From Dioscorea cayenensis subsp. rotundata (lineage: Eukaryota; Streptophyta; Magnoliopsida; Dioscoreales; Dioscoreaceae), in the NCBI RefSeq assembly GCF_009730915.1, contig NW_024087032.1, forward strand, positions 1 through 64,000: DNA of 64,000 nucleotides. The letters are read 5' to 3'. The translations under genes were made by a program, and so were the position numbers. How positions within the stretch are numbered: the first letter of the stretch is position 1; each line of letters starts with the position of its first letter. Of the stretch, positions 24,014-36,227 are shown one piece after another. The notes beneath the pieces are model-generated. The model had not been told where the DNA came from, searched no databases, and saw only the letters and a program-made list of their open reading frames with translations.

Positions 24014-25285
24014 TCTTTAAAAAAAAAAAAATGTTTTATAGGACTAGAGATGAGAACAATATTAGTGTTTAGTTGAAGATAAAAATAAAAGAAGGTATAG
24101 AAATAGAAGAGAAATTGGGTCAAATGACTTTTATACCGTCTAATATTTTAATCAATAATATGTTTTTTAAAAATAGTTATTAAATTATTTTAATTTCTAC
24201 TGTACAAAATAATTTTACTGAAAAATTTTAAAATTAATTTCTATTCATTTTCTAATTTAGTTTTTAAATTTATATATTTTAATTTAAGAATATAATTTAA
24301 TTATTTTTACTTAAAATAAATAAATATTCAAGTGAGGAAATTGCACTTGAATTCTTAGAATGAGAGTTTTTCCTTTGACATCAACTCATAAAATAACTAA
24401 TATTATTTTAAAAATTAAAGATAAAATTTGCGGGGCAGAATAAATATGATTTTATCTAATCATTTCACATTAGATAAACATCTAAATAAAATTAATTATG
24501 TTACAAAGATGCAACCCGTGTGCTAGATTACTAACCCACTATCACTAAAAAGACATTAGACTTTTTCTTTTTAATTTTTATGTTGGGGTTAATAGTAACC
24601 CCAATCTCAGGTTAACCTCGATGCTAACCCCAATGCCGGGGTTACATCCTTGTAGCATCGGGTTACCTTTGTAACCTCGACAATGGGGATTACAACAATA
24701 ACCCCAATGCATTGTAACCCCCGCATGGGGTTATTAATCCCCCATCTTTTAGATTTTTTATTTTTTATTTTTTATTTTTATTATGTGCGTCTTTTATGCA
24801 ATGTGGTGATTGTAGTTATTATCTCAAAATAATGTTATTCTACTTATGACAATTTGTAAATTTAATTTTGTGAAATAGAAGATATTTTTTTTAAAAAAAA
24901 TTAACGGTTAAAAATATTTTTAAAAAAATATTAAATTTTTTATATTTAATAAATAGTTTATTAAGTTAAATTAATTAAATTATTTTAGATTAAATTAATT
25001 TTAAAGTATAATATTAAATAATTAGTAATAATAATAGATAAGGAGGGTGTTCTCACCAATTAATTAAATAATTAGTTTTTAAAATTAATTTTTAAGTAGT
25101 AATAAGTGGTTAATTTAATTTTAAGTAGAGTATTAATTTTTAATTAAATGTGCAGTTTGACATAACATGATGGATACATGTGGCATTTGGTAATTTAAAT
25201 CATGTCATTTCTTTAGTTGTTAGGGGTAATAAAGTAATTATATTACCTAGGCACGTCCAATCCCCCCAATTTTGAGGGAACCGTT
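24014..25285. other. Intergenic AT-rich DNA with a cluster of GGGGTTA/TAACCCC words
   Basis: No gene is visible. At about 24586-24745 the local base composition changes and the words ggggtta and taacccc recur in both orientations, about ten times. They form short inverted repeats such as aataaccccaatg (24700s) with catggggttatt, and gctaacccc with gcatcgggttac. The rest is A/T-rich without structure I can name. Bases 25286-25290 (GTGCT) are probably the left target duplication of the copia element described below. Confidence 0.6.
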
Positions 25286-25452
25286 GTGCTTAGGCCATCT
25301 CCAACCCAAAACTCTATATTTAGCGCTTCAGTACTCAAAAATACAGCTTCTACAGTGAAAGTTTCTCCAACCATCATCTCTATTTTTAACTCTAAAATAG
25401 AATATTCTATGAATATTCTTTTTTATTTCACAATTTATATATTCATACTATC

Positions 25453-26509
25453 TAGAGATGGCAATTTGTACCCTACCCGATCGAGGTATCAGACATGCAT
25501 CTTGGCGAAAGAGGGTATTACCTCTTCGATCGGACATGCACGTGAGTGAGTACATCAGATTAGTTTTTGAGCGAGTGCAGGGTCGGGTAGGGCATGCCCT
25601 CACCCTACACCGCACCCTTACCCTTACCCATTGAAGAGGAGTGCGGGTGAAAACCCCTCACCCTGACCCTTACCCTTTCATATATATATATATATATAAT
25701 TTTTTTATTAAACTAAACATTTACTCAATATCTATTTTTCATGGTGATTAATTTTGAAAATAATACTTCAAATTTTCTCTTAATATATTATTTTTAAATT
25801 TTTATTTAATTTCTATATTTATATTTGATAATATTATCAAAAATTGAATTTTTAGATATATATTAAAAAAATCATAATTAAATTTAAAAATAAACAAATA
25901 TAAAAATAATGTTATAATAATTTATTCTATAAATTATAAAAACATCCCCGAAAAAAATAAGATACTAATAAAAAAATCAATCGGATATAACTTATGAGAA
26001 TTACTTATAATATTTTTATATTCAAAAATCTTACTAGATATTTATAAAAATTTGAAGCTATATAAAAATATAAATAGTAGATATATGAAAAAAATTTAAA
26101 ACAAAAACCAAGATAGTTAAACATGAACAAAAACAAAAAGGTAGAGTTACCATTGAGTTCTAAATAAATGTCATTTTTTTATGTGATTATATAATTTAAG
26201 ATAAACAAATATATATCAACTTGTAATTTTTGAATTTATGGACATGTGTTTAAAGATTGTAATATAATGTATAATTAATTTATTTTTTTATTATTATTTA
26301 AATTTAATTCGATAATTTGAACAATGGGTAACAACGGGTAAGCGGGTGCACTGCAGGGTATACCCAGTACTCTGGCAGTAAGGGTAAGGGTATGATTTTT
26401 TTTATCCTGAAGGGTACGGGTGAAGAAATGCGGGTATGGGGTAGGGGTTACGGTGCACGGGTAAGGGTTTTGGCATACCCTACCCATACCCTACCCGTTG
26501 CCATCCCTA
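25453..26509. mobile_element. hAT-type MITE nested in the Pong-like element (8-bp target duplication)
   Basis: Ends TAGAGATGGCAA and, inverted, TAGGGATGGCAA, flanked by ATACTATC on both sides (25445-25452 and 26510-26517). Subterminal regions are dense in ACCCTACCC and GGGTAGGG words on opposite strands, and the centre is A/T-rich. Non-coding. An 8-bp duplication with TAGGGATGGCAA-like ends is typical of hAT-derived MITEs. Confidence 0.8.
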
Positions 26510-26759
26510 ATACTATCCACAAATTTAATCATCTTTAAATCTTTTCCACTTTTAACCAATGAATTATTTAAAATTTGATTTTAATTTTTATAATTATTAT
26601 AAATATTTATTAAATATAAAATAAAAATTCAATTGGTTAAAAAAATGCAAATACAAAAAAACAAATATTACATTAATTACTTAATAAAAATATAACATAC
26701 AAACAAGCACCATTGGTAAAAACAACACATTATTGGAAACTAGAGTAACACACAAGTTT

Positions 26760-28135
26760 TTAATTATCTTCGTTATTTGCATAGCGCAACCATAAATGTT
26801 CAATCAATGCATTGCGAAGTGCAATATGAGCGTCTTTGTCCTTAATTTGCTTGTAACGACCAAGAAATTGTTCAAATCGAGCATCTTCATCTTGTACCAA
26901 TTCAACTACTGGGGTCGTCACTTCTCTTACATCCACGATTGGTGCATTGATATCTCGTTCATCCTCGACTATCATGTTGTGCATTATAATGCATGCAGTC
27001 ATTATGTCGTGTAAAACATTTTTACTCCAAAACCGTGCAGACCCTCCCACAATTGCAAAACGAGATTGTAGAACACCAAATGCTCTCTCAACATCTTTTC
27101 GGCATGCTTCTTGTCTCATTGCAAAATATTTTTTCTTCGGAGTTCGTGGTTGATGAATAGTTTGTACAATAGTAGACCATTTTGGATATATGTTATCAGC
27201 TAAATAATATCCCATATTGTATTCATTTCCTTGAATGATATAATGAGCAGGAGGAGCAATACCTTGTGCTAGGTTGGAGAGCAAATTAGAAGACTCCAAA
27301 ATGTTTATGTCATTGTCGGTGCCCGCATACCAAAAATAAGCATGCCATATCCAAAGATCATAATTTGCTACTGCTTCAAGAATAATGGTTGGGCATCCAT
27401 ACCTTTCTCTATATTGTCCAAACCCCATGCTCGTGGGACAATTTTTTTCCACTTCCAATGCATACAGTCCAAACTTCCTAACATTCCTGGAAAGCCACGT
27501 TGTTCTCCAATGTATAAGAGTCTTGCAATATCATTAGCATTAGGTGATCTAAGATATTGCTCAGTGAAAATCTCTACGATTGCTCGACAAAATCTTTTGA
27601 AGCTTTCAATTGCAGTTGATTCACCAATTTTGATATATTACGTCAGCATAGCATCGGCAGTAAACCATATGCCAACATTCGAAAAGCGAGTAATTTTTTG
27701 CAAAAGTAGATAACCCACCTCGACCAAGACCATCACAACGTTGTTGAAAGTAACTATCATGGTTCTTAACTGCCCCAACAATGCGAAGAAATAAACTTCG
27801 TGACATCCGATATCTTCGATCGAAACATTTCAAAGATTATATCGTGGGTTCTCCGAAAAAGTAATCATTCCACAAATTGCCATCTCCGCTTCTCGATTAC
27901 GATTGATAACAACATGGCCTGGAATAGAGCCACCATGGGATCGACGGTTGTTCAAATGACTAAGGGTTAACTCTAATATCATGCTATTATTTTGAATAAC
28001 CCGATGCATTGCATCTTCTTCCATTGAAAAGAGATCATACATCCATAACATATTGTCATTATCATCATCATCAGAAGATGATGATGACAATATGTTATTT
28101 TCAGTATTTGACGGTCCTCCAATGTTGTAACTCAT
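26760..28135 (-). pseudogene. Pong-type transposase gene (DDE), disrupted
   Basis: The open pieces on the - strand read as a Harbinger/Pong transposase. The start MSYNIGGPSN with an acidic Asp-rich stretch is at 28135-27830. A middle part with RMSRSLFLRIVGAVKNHDSYF follows at 27833-27621, then RIGESTAIESFKRF-like and LRSPNANDIARLL-like segments. The long C-terminal part at 27458-26760 has PTIILEAVANYDLWIWHAYF, YYLADNIYPKWSTIV, CRKDVERAFGVLQSRFAIV and ACIIMHNMIVEDERD. The Asp and Glu of the DDE triad fall in recognisable contexts. The frame is broken near 27832, near 27640 (frameshift plus TAA) and in an A-run near 27445, so no complete protein can be made. It diverges from ORF1 across the 212-bp repeats. 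Confidence 0.85.
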
Positions 28136-28202
28136 TTTGTGTATATATTTATGGGTTCTATAGATGGAAAAACTTATAAAATTGTCAATTTATAAGAAAA
28201 AG

Positions 28203-29190
28203 TTTGATATGATGAACTCAAATCCAACGGTTTTGATGTGGATGAAATCCATCCGACGGTTGATAGAAAGATAAGGTGGTGCATTATTGAGTTTGCTTGT
28301 CTTCTTGCATTGAGAAGTGTCTCATTATTCAAATTGTTTATCTTCTTGTATTGGGAAGTGTCACATTATTTAAATTGCTTATCTTATTGTATTGGAAAGT
28401 GTAATGAGATAGGGTTTGATATGATGAACTCAAATCCAACGGTTTTGATGCGCAAGAAATCCATCCGACGGTTGATAGAAAGATAAGGTGGTGCATTATT
28501 GAGTTTGCTTGTCTTCTTGCATTGGGAAGTGTCTTATTATTCAAATTGTATATCTTCTTGCATTGGGAAGTGCCACATTATTTAAATTGCTTATCTTATT
28601 GTATTGGAAAGTGTAATGAGATAGGGTTTGATATGATGAACTCAAATCCAACGGTTTTGATGTGGATGAAATCCATCCGACGGTTGATAGAAAGATAAGG
28701 TGGTGCATTATTGAGTTTGCTTGTCTTCTTGCATTGAGGAGTGTCTCATTATTCAAATTGTTTATCTTCTTGTATTGGGAAGTGCCACATTATTTAAATT
28801 GCTTATCTTATTGTATTGGAAAGTGTAATGAGATAGGGTTTGATATGATGAACTCAAATCCAACGGTTTTTGATGCTGCAAGAAATCCATCCGACGGTTG
28901 ATAGAAAGATAAGGTGGTGCATTATTGAGTTTGCTTGTCTTCTTGCATTGGGAAGTGTCTCATTATTCAAATTGTATATCTTCTTGCATTGGGAAGTGCC
29001 ACATTATTTAAATTGCTTATCTTATTGTATTGGAAAGTGTAATGAGATAGGGTTTGATATGATGAACTCAAATCCAACGGTTTTGATGTGGAAGAAATCC
29101 ATCCGACGGTTGATAGAAAGATAAGGTGGTGCATTATTGAGTTTGCTTGTCTTCTTGCATTGAGGAGTGTCTCATTATTCAAATTGCTTA
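28203..29190. repeat. Tandem array, about 4.7 copies of a 212-bp unit, between the two Pong genes
   Basis: The word tttgatatgatgaactcaaa recurs at 28203, 28415, 28627, 28839 and 29053, a 212-214 base period. Each unit contains about three diverged 41-bp subunits ending in ttgggaagtgtcacattatt-like text. Units 1 and 3 resemble each other, as do 2 and 4, so there is also a 424-bp higher-order period. The long overlapping open frames on both strands across this region repeat with the array and are not genes. Confidence 0.9.
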
Positions 29191-29305
29191 TATTCTAGCA
29201 CATTATTCAATTATTGTGTTGCCTATATATAAACAACTTCATGTCATCTCTCATTTCAACCATTATTATCAAAAAATCTCTCTTTCATTGTAACCCACGA
29301 AAAAA

Positions 29306-30310
29306 ATGTCTAAACAATCTCGTAGTTCGAGATACTCTCCTTATGAAGATGTCCACCTTTGTGAAATTTACATGGAAATGACTCAAGACCCCATTATTGG
29401 TACGAACCAGTCCTTAGAACAATTATGGGCTCGAGTTGAGGAAAAATACAATCTGACAAGAGATAAAGCTTGGGTGGAGCGTTCTGCTCGGTCTTTACAA
29501 TGTCGAATGCAAACAATAGAAAAGGCGTTGAAAAATTGAGCGGATGTATTCGACAGTGGAAAAATTTGAATCCAAGTGGTGCATCAGACCAAGATATTGT
29601 AAGTATTTTATATATTTTATTCTTCAAAAGTTTATATTTTTACAAATACATAACTCTGAAATCATTTATAGATGAATCGAGCAAAGAGGATGCTTTTGGA
29701 TGATCCTAACTACAAGAAAGGGTTTAAGTTTGATCATGTGTGGCACATTGTGAGGAACTTTGAGAAGTTTAAAGATAATGTCATGACATCTAGACAAATT
29801 TCTCGAAAGCATGCATTTGACTATTTATCATCAGAATCTGAAAATCCCACGCCAGAATCGCATGCACCGGAATCTCCTGGACTTTCTCAATTTTCTCTTA
29901 ACTTAGATGATAGTGTTGGTGGCTCACCTTCTGAACGCCCAATCGGACAGAAGAAAGCCAAACTGAAGAAAAAAATGGATGACGAAGTGACAACTTCTCT
30001 TAGTCGTCTAAAAGATGATAACTCTAAGATTATGGAGATGTTAGAGAAGACTAATGCTGATCGACAAATGTTCATAGAAATGCAGAATAAAAATCTTGCT
30101 TTTCAACAAATGAAATATGAGGACAAAATCTTGATGCGAGATTTGAATTCTATCACTGATCCAAATATTCGTGCTTGTATACAAGCACAACAACAAGAAA
30201 TTTTACAGAAAAGAGGGCATTTTCAACAACCACCTCCTTCTGGATCTAATATGTTTAATGACATCTTCGGCAATATTGGTGGAAGTGGCGATAACATGCC
30301 GGACTATTAG
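29306..30310 (+). pseudogene. Pong ORF1-like Myb/SANT-type protein gene, 2 exons, one frameshift
   Basis: Exon 1 29306-29598, intron with GTAAGT donor, exon 2 29672-30310. The product begins MSKQSRSSRYSPYEDVHLCE, a trihelix/Myb-like N-terminus, and continues with FKFDHVWHIVRNFEKFKDNV, a Ser/Pro-rich linker, a KKAKLKKKMDDEV basic patch and a coiled C-terminus. This matches the NAM-associated C-terminal domain seen in ORF1 of Pong-family transposons. In Ping/Pong elements ORF1 acts with the transposase and is needed for mobility. A one-base deletion near 29530 moves the frame (translation stops after IEKALKN, while the expected CIRQWKNLNPSGAS continues in another frame). A sequencing error is possible, but the transposase partner is also broken. 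Confidence 0.8.
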
Positions 30311-31131
30311 CCCCATCTACTTCAAACTTTATTTTGGGTGTTGTAGTTTTTTTTTTAATATATCGCTAATAGTATATGTTTTAAGATTATTTTCTATGTT
30401 TTTATCTTATAGCTTATGTAATTTTCGTTAATTTAATGAATTTGTAATTCGTAAATTATTTTCTTTAATTTGATATGTCGTTATTAATTAAAAAATATAA
30501 AATTAAATTATAACTTTATAATTTAATTAAATTATAAAGTTATAAATATAAATTGTAAAGAAATAAAAGTAAAATTTAAAAAGAATTAAAAAATAGAAAA
30601 TCAAAACTGAAAATCAAAATAGAAATAAAAAATAAAATAAAAAATATAAATTTAAAAAATTAAAAGCAAAATTAAAAACAAAATTAAAAAAGAATTAAAA
30701 ACAGAAAATCAAAACCGAAAATCAAAACAAAAATAAAAAAATATAAATTTAAAAAATTAAAAGCAAAAATTAAAAAAACAAAATTAAAAAAAGAATTAAA
30801 AACAGTAAAAATCAAAAACCGAAAAATTAAAAACAAAAAAATAAAAAAATAAAATAAAACATATAAATTTAAAAAAACTAAAAAGCAAAAATTAAAAAAA
30901 TAAAATTAAAAAAAGAATTAAAAACCGAAAAATCAAAACCGAAAAATCAAAAACAAAAAAATAAAATAAAATAAAAAATGAAAATAACGTTGCTACAGTG
31001 GCGCGCAATATCCTCGCTGCGCCATCAGAAGCGAAATCTCATTTTCGGCGCCAAATTAACGCTTGGTTGGAGAATTTGGGCGCCAAATCCAACCCAAAAC
31101 GTCAAATGTGACGCTGGGTTGGAGATGCCCT

Positions 31132-31240
31132 TATTAGGGTTATTAGAGCACTTGTATATGTTGCATGATATTACTTCTTTACCCACACCTTGTAATATAT
31201 AAAAATCATCATCAATAAGCAATTATCTCCTTCCTTTGCA
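31132..31240 (+). repeat. 5' LTR of the copia element
   Basis: Begins TATTAGGGTTATTAGAGCAC and ends CTTTGCA directly before the primer-binding site. The usual TG start appears as TA in both LTRs. The first two bases overlap the TTA target duplication of the Pong-like element. Confidence 0.8.
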
Positions 31241-32048
31241 TGGTACTAGAGCCCTTAAGGGTAACATAGACTCACTCACGATCCTCACGCCGCATGCCTG
31301 TCAGATTCCATCCAAAGCTCCCCCTCCAACACCGGCAACATCATCAACAACGTCAACGTCGCTATCATCAACCAAGATTTGGCCACCTACAAGCTAGATC
31401 TGGCCATCTTCTCCTTGCCTTCTCTCATCTTTAGATCTGCCCATCTACAAGCTAGATCCGACCTCATTCTTGCATTTTCTCTCAAGATCCGGCCATCCTC
31501 ATTCTTGTCTTTCCCACCATAATCCTCTCAAGATCCGATCATCTCCTTCTAGATCCGGCCATCAACAAACTAGATCAGGTCATCCATTCCGGTGCCGTCA
31601 ATCTCCACTATCGGTAGACATAGGGTTTGAAGTCTCCTAAAAAAGAAAAAGAAAAAAAAAGAAAAAGAAAAGAAAAGAAAGAAAAAAAAAACAAAAAAAA
31701 TCAATTTTCTTTCTATCTTCCTCTATTCCAGTCTTATATATATTTCTATATATAATTTTGTTTCTTCTTTTCATGTATGTTTTTCTCCTTGTTCAAAATA
31801 TTTAGGCCTTCTTTAAGGAGACAAATATATATTAAGTTGTTGCACTTCAGTGTATCTTACTAGACATTATACTGTCATAATGTCTTATATTCAAAACATA
31901 GTGTTCTGCTATTGTCTCTTCAATTTCTTCTATCTTCTCCACTTCACAGGATCAGCAACATTCCCTCATTGCTATCAATGTCAGTGCTCAGGCTCTTCTC
32001 AAGCTTACTTCTACAAATTATACTACATGGTGTGCTCAATTTAACTCT

Positions 32049-35000
32049 TTGTTAATTGGGTATTATCTGTTGGGCTTTGTTGATGACACACATCCATGTC
32101 CATTTGCCACTGTTACAAGTTCTGATTCCACTTCACCTGTACCTAATCCAGTTTTTGCACTCATGGTTCGTCAAGATCAATTACTTCTGAATGCCATCAT
32201 TGAATCAATCTCTCCTGCCTTAGTACCATTTATTGCATCCTCTTCCTCTACACGTGATGCTTGGAAAATCTTGAAAAAAACTTACGCTTCTCCATCTCGT
32301 GGTTGTATCATGGAACTTCGCACTCGTCTTGCTAACCTCTCGCAAGGCACTCAGACGATCACTGCTTATATGCAGGACATCAGAACCTGTATTGACTCCC
32401 TCGCTCTTATGAACAAGCCCGTTGACTTTGATGATTTCTCAATCTGCATTCTTAATGGGCTTGGTCTAGCATACTCCAATCTATCTCATGCTCTTCAAGT
32501 TCGAGATTCACCTCTTGAGTTCGAAGAACTGTTTGAAATCCTACTCAACTATGAAACTCAATTACGACTTCTGAATCGGCACCAAGTTACTCCTGCCACA
32601 GCTTTCACTACTTCTACCAGGCCATCACACTCCAACCCTTCGCGCTCTGGATTCCAACATCGGTCCACTCACACTCCTAGACCTCAGTTCCATTGGTCAT
32701 CACCATCAGGTCTGACTTCATCATTTTGCTCACCAGTGCAGTGTGGGACTCATCCTCCTATTGCATCACCTGGGTCAACACCACGGAGATATCTTGGTAA
32801 ATGTCAGATATGTGGCACTGTTGGTCACTCTGCTTGCCAATGTTCATTTATACCGCAGTCTGCCTGGGCTTCTCTACCTCCTACTCCATGTCGCTTGCCA
32901 ATGCGGTCTTAACCACAGGCTAACACAGCTACTTATTATTCGCCCGTTACTTCATTCGACTGGGTACTGGACTCTGGTGCTTCACACCACATCACAACGA
33001 TCTAAGCATTTTCTCTTTGCATTCCCCTATTTAGGTTCTGACAGCATTGTCCTTGGTGATGGTACATGTCTTTCCATCACTTACTCTGGCACTATATAGT
33101 TACCCATCTCTTCTACAACACTTATTTTGGATAAAGTTTTGCATGTCTCAGCTATGTCTATGAATCTACTCTCGGTGTCTGCTTATGTGCTACTAATGAT
33201 GTGCCTATTGCATTATTTGATGATTGCTTTCAGGTGCAGGAAAGTCGTAGGGGACAATTATGGTCACGGGTCAGCGCCATGATGGTGTTTACCTTTGGCC
33301 CAAATCATCTTCTCACTCATCTACCACCCATCAGTATTCAGTTTATCATCTGTCGTATCATCCTCTTTTCTTTTGCAATGTCACAACCATTTGGGGCATC
33401 CTTTCGTTAAAGTTCTTAAGAAAATGTTGTCTTTGTTTAATGTTTCTTTTCCTTAGTCTGTTTTTAAAAAATTCTCTTGTTCTTCTTGCAATATTAATAA
33501 AAGTCACAAGCTTCCATTTACTTCATCTTCTATTACCTCTTTTGCTCCTCTTGATGTCATTTATTATGATGTTTGGACTTCACCTGTTCTTTTTGTTGAT
33601 GGATATAGATACTATGTTATTTTTGTGGATCACTTTACCAAATATATTTGGTTTTATCCCCTCCAACATAAATCTGATGTTTACTTTATTTTTATTACCT
33701 TTTAAGCTCTTGTTGAAAATTATTTCTCTTCCACTATCGAAACCTTGTTTACAGATGATGGCGGAGAATATGTTGCTCTTCGCTCACTCCTTTCCACTAG
33801 TCGCATCATTCATCTCACCACTCCATGCACATACACCTGAACATAATGGCTACTTTGAACATCGCCACCGATACATTATTGAAATCGGCCTTGCACTATT
33901 ACATCGTGTTTCTCTCCCAATAACATTTTGGTCCTATGCTTTTACCACAAGTGTATATCTCACTAATTGAATGCTCGAGGAGAACCTCTTTTTTCTGTCC
34001 CCCTTCCAAAAGCTCTTCAACAAACAGGTGTTGTCCACTAAATTTTTGAGTTTTTGGTAGTCTTTGTTTTCCATGGTTACGTCCTTACAGTTCTCACAAA
34101 CTATCTCCTCGGTCTCATCCTTGTCTCTTTCTTGGCTATTTTCTCACTCAGAGTGATTTTCTATGCTTTGATCTTTCTGATCATCACGTTTTTGTTTCTA
34201 GACATGATCAGTTTGTTGAACATGAGTTCTCATATCCATCTTACCAATCATCCTCCTCCTCCACCCCGGACTCCCTACTCAATGCTATCTCATGGCTTCC
34301 AGTACCACACTTGTCTTCGTCTAACTGTTTGGCACCAAGTGATCTGACACTTCCTTCTCCAGTCACATCAGCCGTGGGTGCTGAGTGTGCCTTATCTGAT
34401 GCTTCCCCATTTTCCATCATTGTTCCTCTGGCTTCTCCTACTCTTGACACCTCTAACTTGGATCCCACACCTTCTTCTTGTGAGAATTCTCATCCTATAA
34501 TCACTAGACTCAAGAATTCCATCGTGAAGCCTAATCCCAAATATGGTCTTTTCTACTTTAGTTTCTGGTGACACTAAGCCTTTTACTGTCTCCCAAGCAA
34601 TGCAGAATCCACTGTGGGCATAGGCCATGCATGATGAGTATCACACTCTTCTTCGGAATCACACTTGGGACCTTATCTCTCCGGTACTAAACCAAAATCT
34701 TGTTGGTAACAAGTGCGTTTTTCGTATCAAACATCATTCTGATGGCTCCATTGATAAATACAAGGCCCGACTAGTTGCCAAAGGATTTCATCAGCATCCT
34801 GGCATCGATTTTCATGAGACCTTCAGCCCGGTTGTCAATCCTGTTACCATCCGTACAGTCCTCTCTATCACCCCACACTATCAGTGGCCTCTTAAACAAC
34901 TGGATGTCCATAATGCTTTTCTTAATGGGCATCTTACTGAAGAGGTGTTTATGGAACAACCACATGGTATGATTGATCCTCAATTCCCTCACCATGTCTG

Positions 35001-36111
35001 TCGCTTACGCAAAGCTCTCTATGGCTTTAAACAGGCTCCACGTGCTTGGTATAATGAACTGACGGGCTTTCTTCACACTCTTGGTTTTGTTGCCTCTCGG
35101 GATGATACCTCACTATTCATTCTCATGCGGAATCATCACATAATCTACTTTATGGTCTATGTGGATGATCTTATTATTACAGGCATTGATTTATCCTTGG
35201 CCGACCACATCATTCATCAGTTGCATGCCAAGTTTTGTATAAAAGATCTTGGCACTCTTAGCTACTTCTATGGTATTGAAGTTCTCCCAACTTCTATTTG
35301 TTTACTTCTTACTCAGCACAAGTACCTTATTGATCTCCTTTTGCGACATAACATGCTTGATTCCAAACCAGTTCCTACACCTATTGCTGTTGGTGCCTCA
35401 TTATCCATATCTGATGGATCTCTAGCTACTGATCCCACTCATTTTTGACAGGTTATTGGTGGTCTTCAATATCTTTGCATGACTCAACCGGATATTGCTT
35501 ATGCTGTGAATAAACTCTCTCAGTTCATGCATGCCTCATCCGAAACTCATTGGGGTGTTGTTAAGCGTCTTCTTCGATATCTTAGTGGCACTCAAAATCT
35601 TGGGATTCGCTTATTATCTGACACACCTCTTACACTTTATGGTTACTTGGATGTTGATTGGGCTGGTGATCCTAACGACCGTACCTCTACTGGAGCTTAT
35701 GATATGTTTCTTGGTGCCAATCCCATTTCTTGGCGCTCCACCAAACAACCCACCATTGCCCGCTCTTCTACTGAAGCTGAGTATCATGCTATTGCTGCTA
35801 CCATTGTTGAGTTACAATAGATTTGATCCTTACTTATTGAGCTTAAGATCCCTATGTTACATGTGCCTACTATCTACTCAGATAATCTTTGGGCTACTTA
35901 TTTGTGTGCTAATCTAGTCTTCCACACTCGGATGAAACATTTGGTTGTTGATTACCACTTTGTTCGTGATCTTGTTCAGTCTTCAACACTTCGCATTGTT
36001 CATGTCTTTTCTGTTGATCAACTTGCAGATGCTCTCACCAAGTATCTCCCATGGCCTAAACTAACTATGTTTTGTCACAAGATTGGTGTTACAGAATGTA
36101 CACTATCTTGA
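32049..36111 (+). pseudogene. copia gag-pol remnants (gag, protease, integrase, RT, RNase H)
   Basis: 32049-32912 is a gag piece (UBN2-like, ALMVRQDQLLLNAIIESISP) ending in a zinc knuckle CQICGTVGHSACQC. Around 32965 is the protease motif DSGASHH. Integrase-like text follows to about 34000 in shifting frames. 34627-35448 is the copia-type reverse transcriptase with KARLVAKGFHQ, QLDVHNAFLNG, LRKALYGFKQAPRAW and the catalytic YVDD. 35479-36111 is RNase H with TEAEYHAI and a QLADALTK end, interrupted by a TAG near 35818. Many stops and frameshifts separate these pieces, so no polyprotein can be made. Confidence 0.85.
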
Positions 36112-36118
36112 GGGGGTA

Positions 36119-36227
36119 TATTAGGGTTATTAGAACACCTGTATATGTTACATGATATTACTTCTTTACCCACACCTTATAATATATAACAATAATCATC
36201 AATAAACAATTATCTCCTTCCTCTACA
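36119..36227 (+). repeat. 3' LTR of the copia element
   Basis: Same length as the 5' LTR (109 bp), begins TATTAGGGTTATTAGAACAC and ends CTCTACA; preceded by the purine-rich tract gagggggta. Confidence 0.8.

Larger units (their letters stand above)
25293..31130. mobile_element. Pong-like PIF/Harbinger DNA transposon, 5.8 kb, TTA target duplication
   Basis: The left end GGCCATCTCCAACCCAAAAC and the reverse complement of the right end, GGGCATCTCCAACCCAGCGT, are terminal inverted repeats of the Tourist/Pong type. TTA flanks both ends (25290-25292 and 31131-31133). Inside are a decayed transposase gene on the - strand and a Myb-like ORF1 on the + strand, diverging from an array of 212-bp repeats. 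A 1-kb hAT-type MITE sits in its left part. The stretch 30480-31000 between ORF1 and the right end is A-rich and repetitive (aaaattaaaaa-type words) and non-coding. Both genes are frameshifted, so the copy is not autonomous now. Confidence 0.85.
31132..36227 (+). mobile_element. Degenerate Ty1/copia LTR retrotransposon, 5.1 kb
   Basis: Two 109-bp LTRs (31132-31240 and 36119-36227) enclose gag and pol remnants. A primer-binding site TGGTACTAGAGCC (31241-31253) resembles the complement of initiator tRNA-Met, and a polypurine tract gagggggta sits just before the 3' LTR. The LTRs differ at about nine positions by eye, so it is old. The right flank ATGCT (36228-36232) nearly matches GTGCT (25286-25290), which now lies left of the Pong element. 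The Pong element therefore seems to have inserted at the very edge of the 5' LTR. The 5' leader (31254-32000) is non-coding. Confidence 0.85.

Noticed and set aside
25453-26509. Interstitial telomere repeat
   Set aside because: The words are ACCCTACCC-like, not the TTTAGGG plant repeat, occur in both orientations, and lie inside a MITE with a target duplication.
28238-29182. Repeated 70-85 aa open frames on both strands
   Set aside because: They recur with the 212-bp tandem array and change with its phase, and they have no start context or family match.
28203-29190. CRISPR-like array
   Set aside because: The units are directly adjacent with no unique spacers, and the context is a plant transposon.
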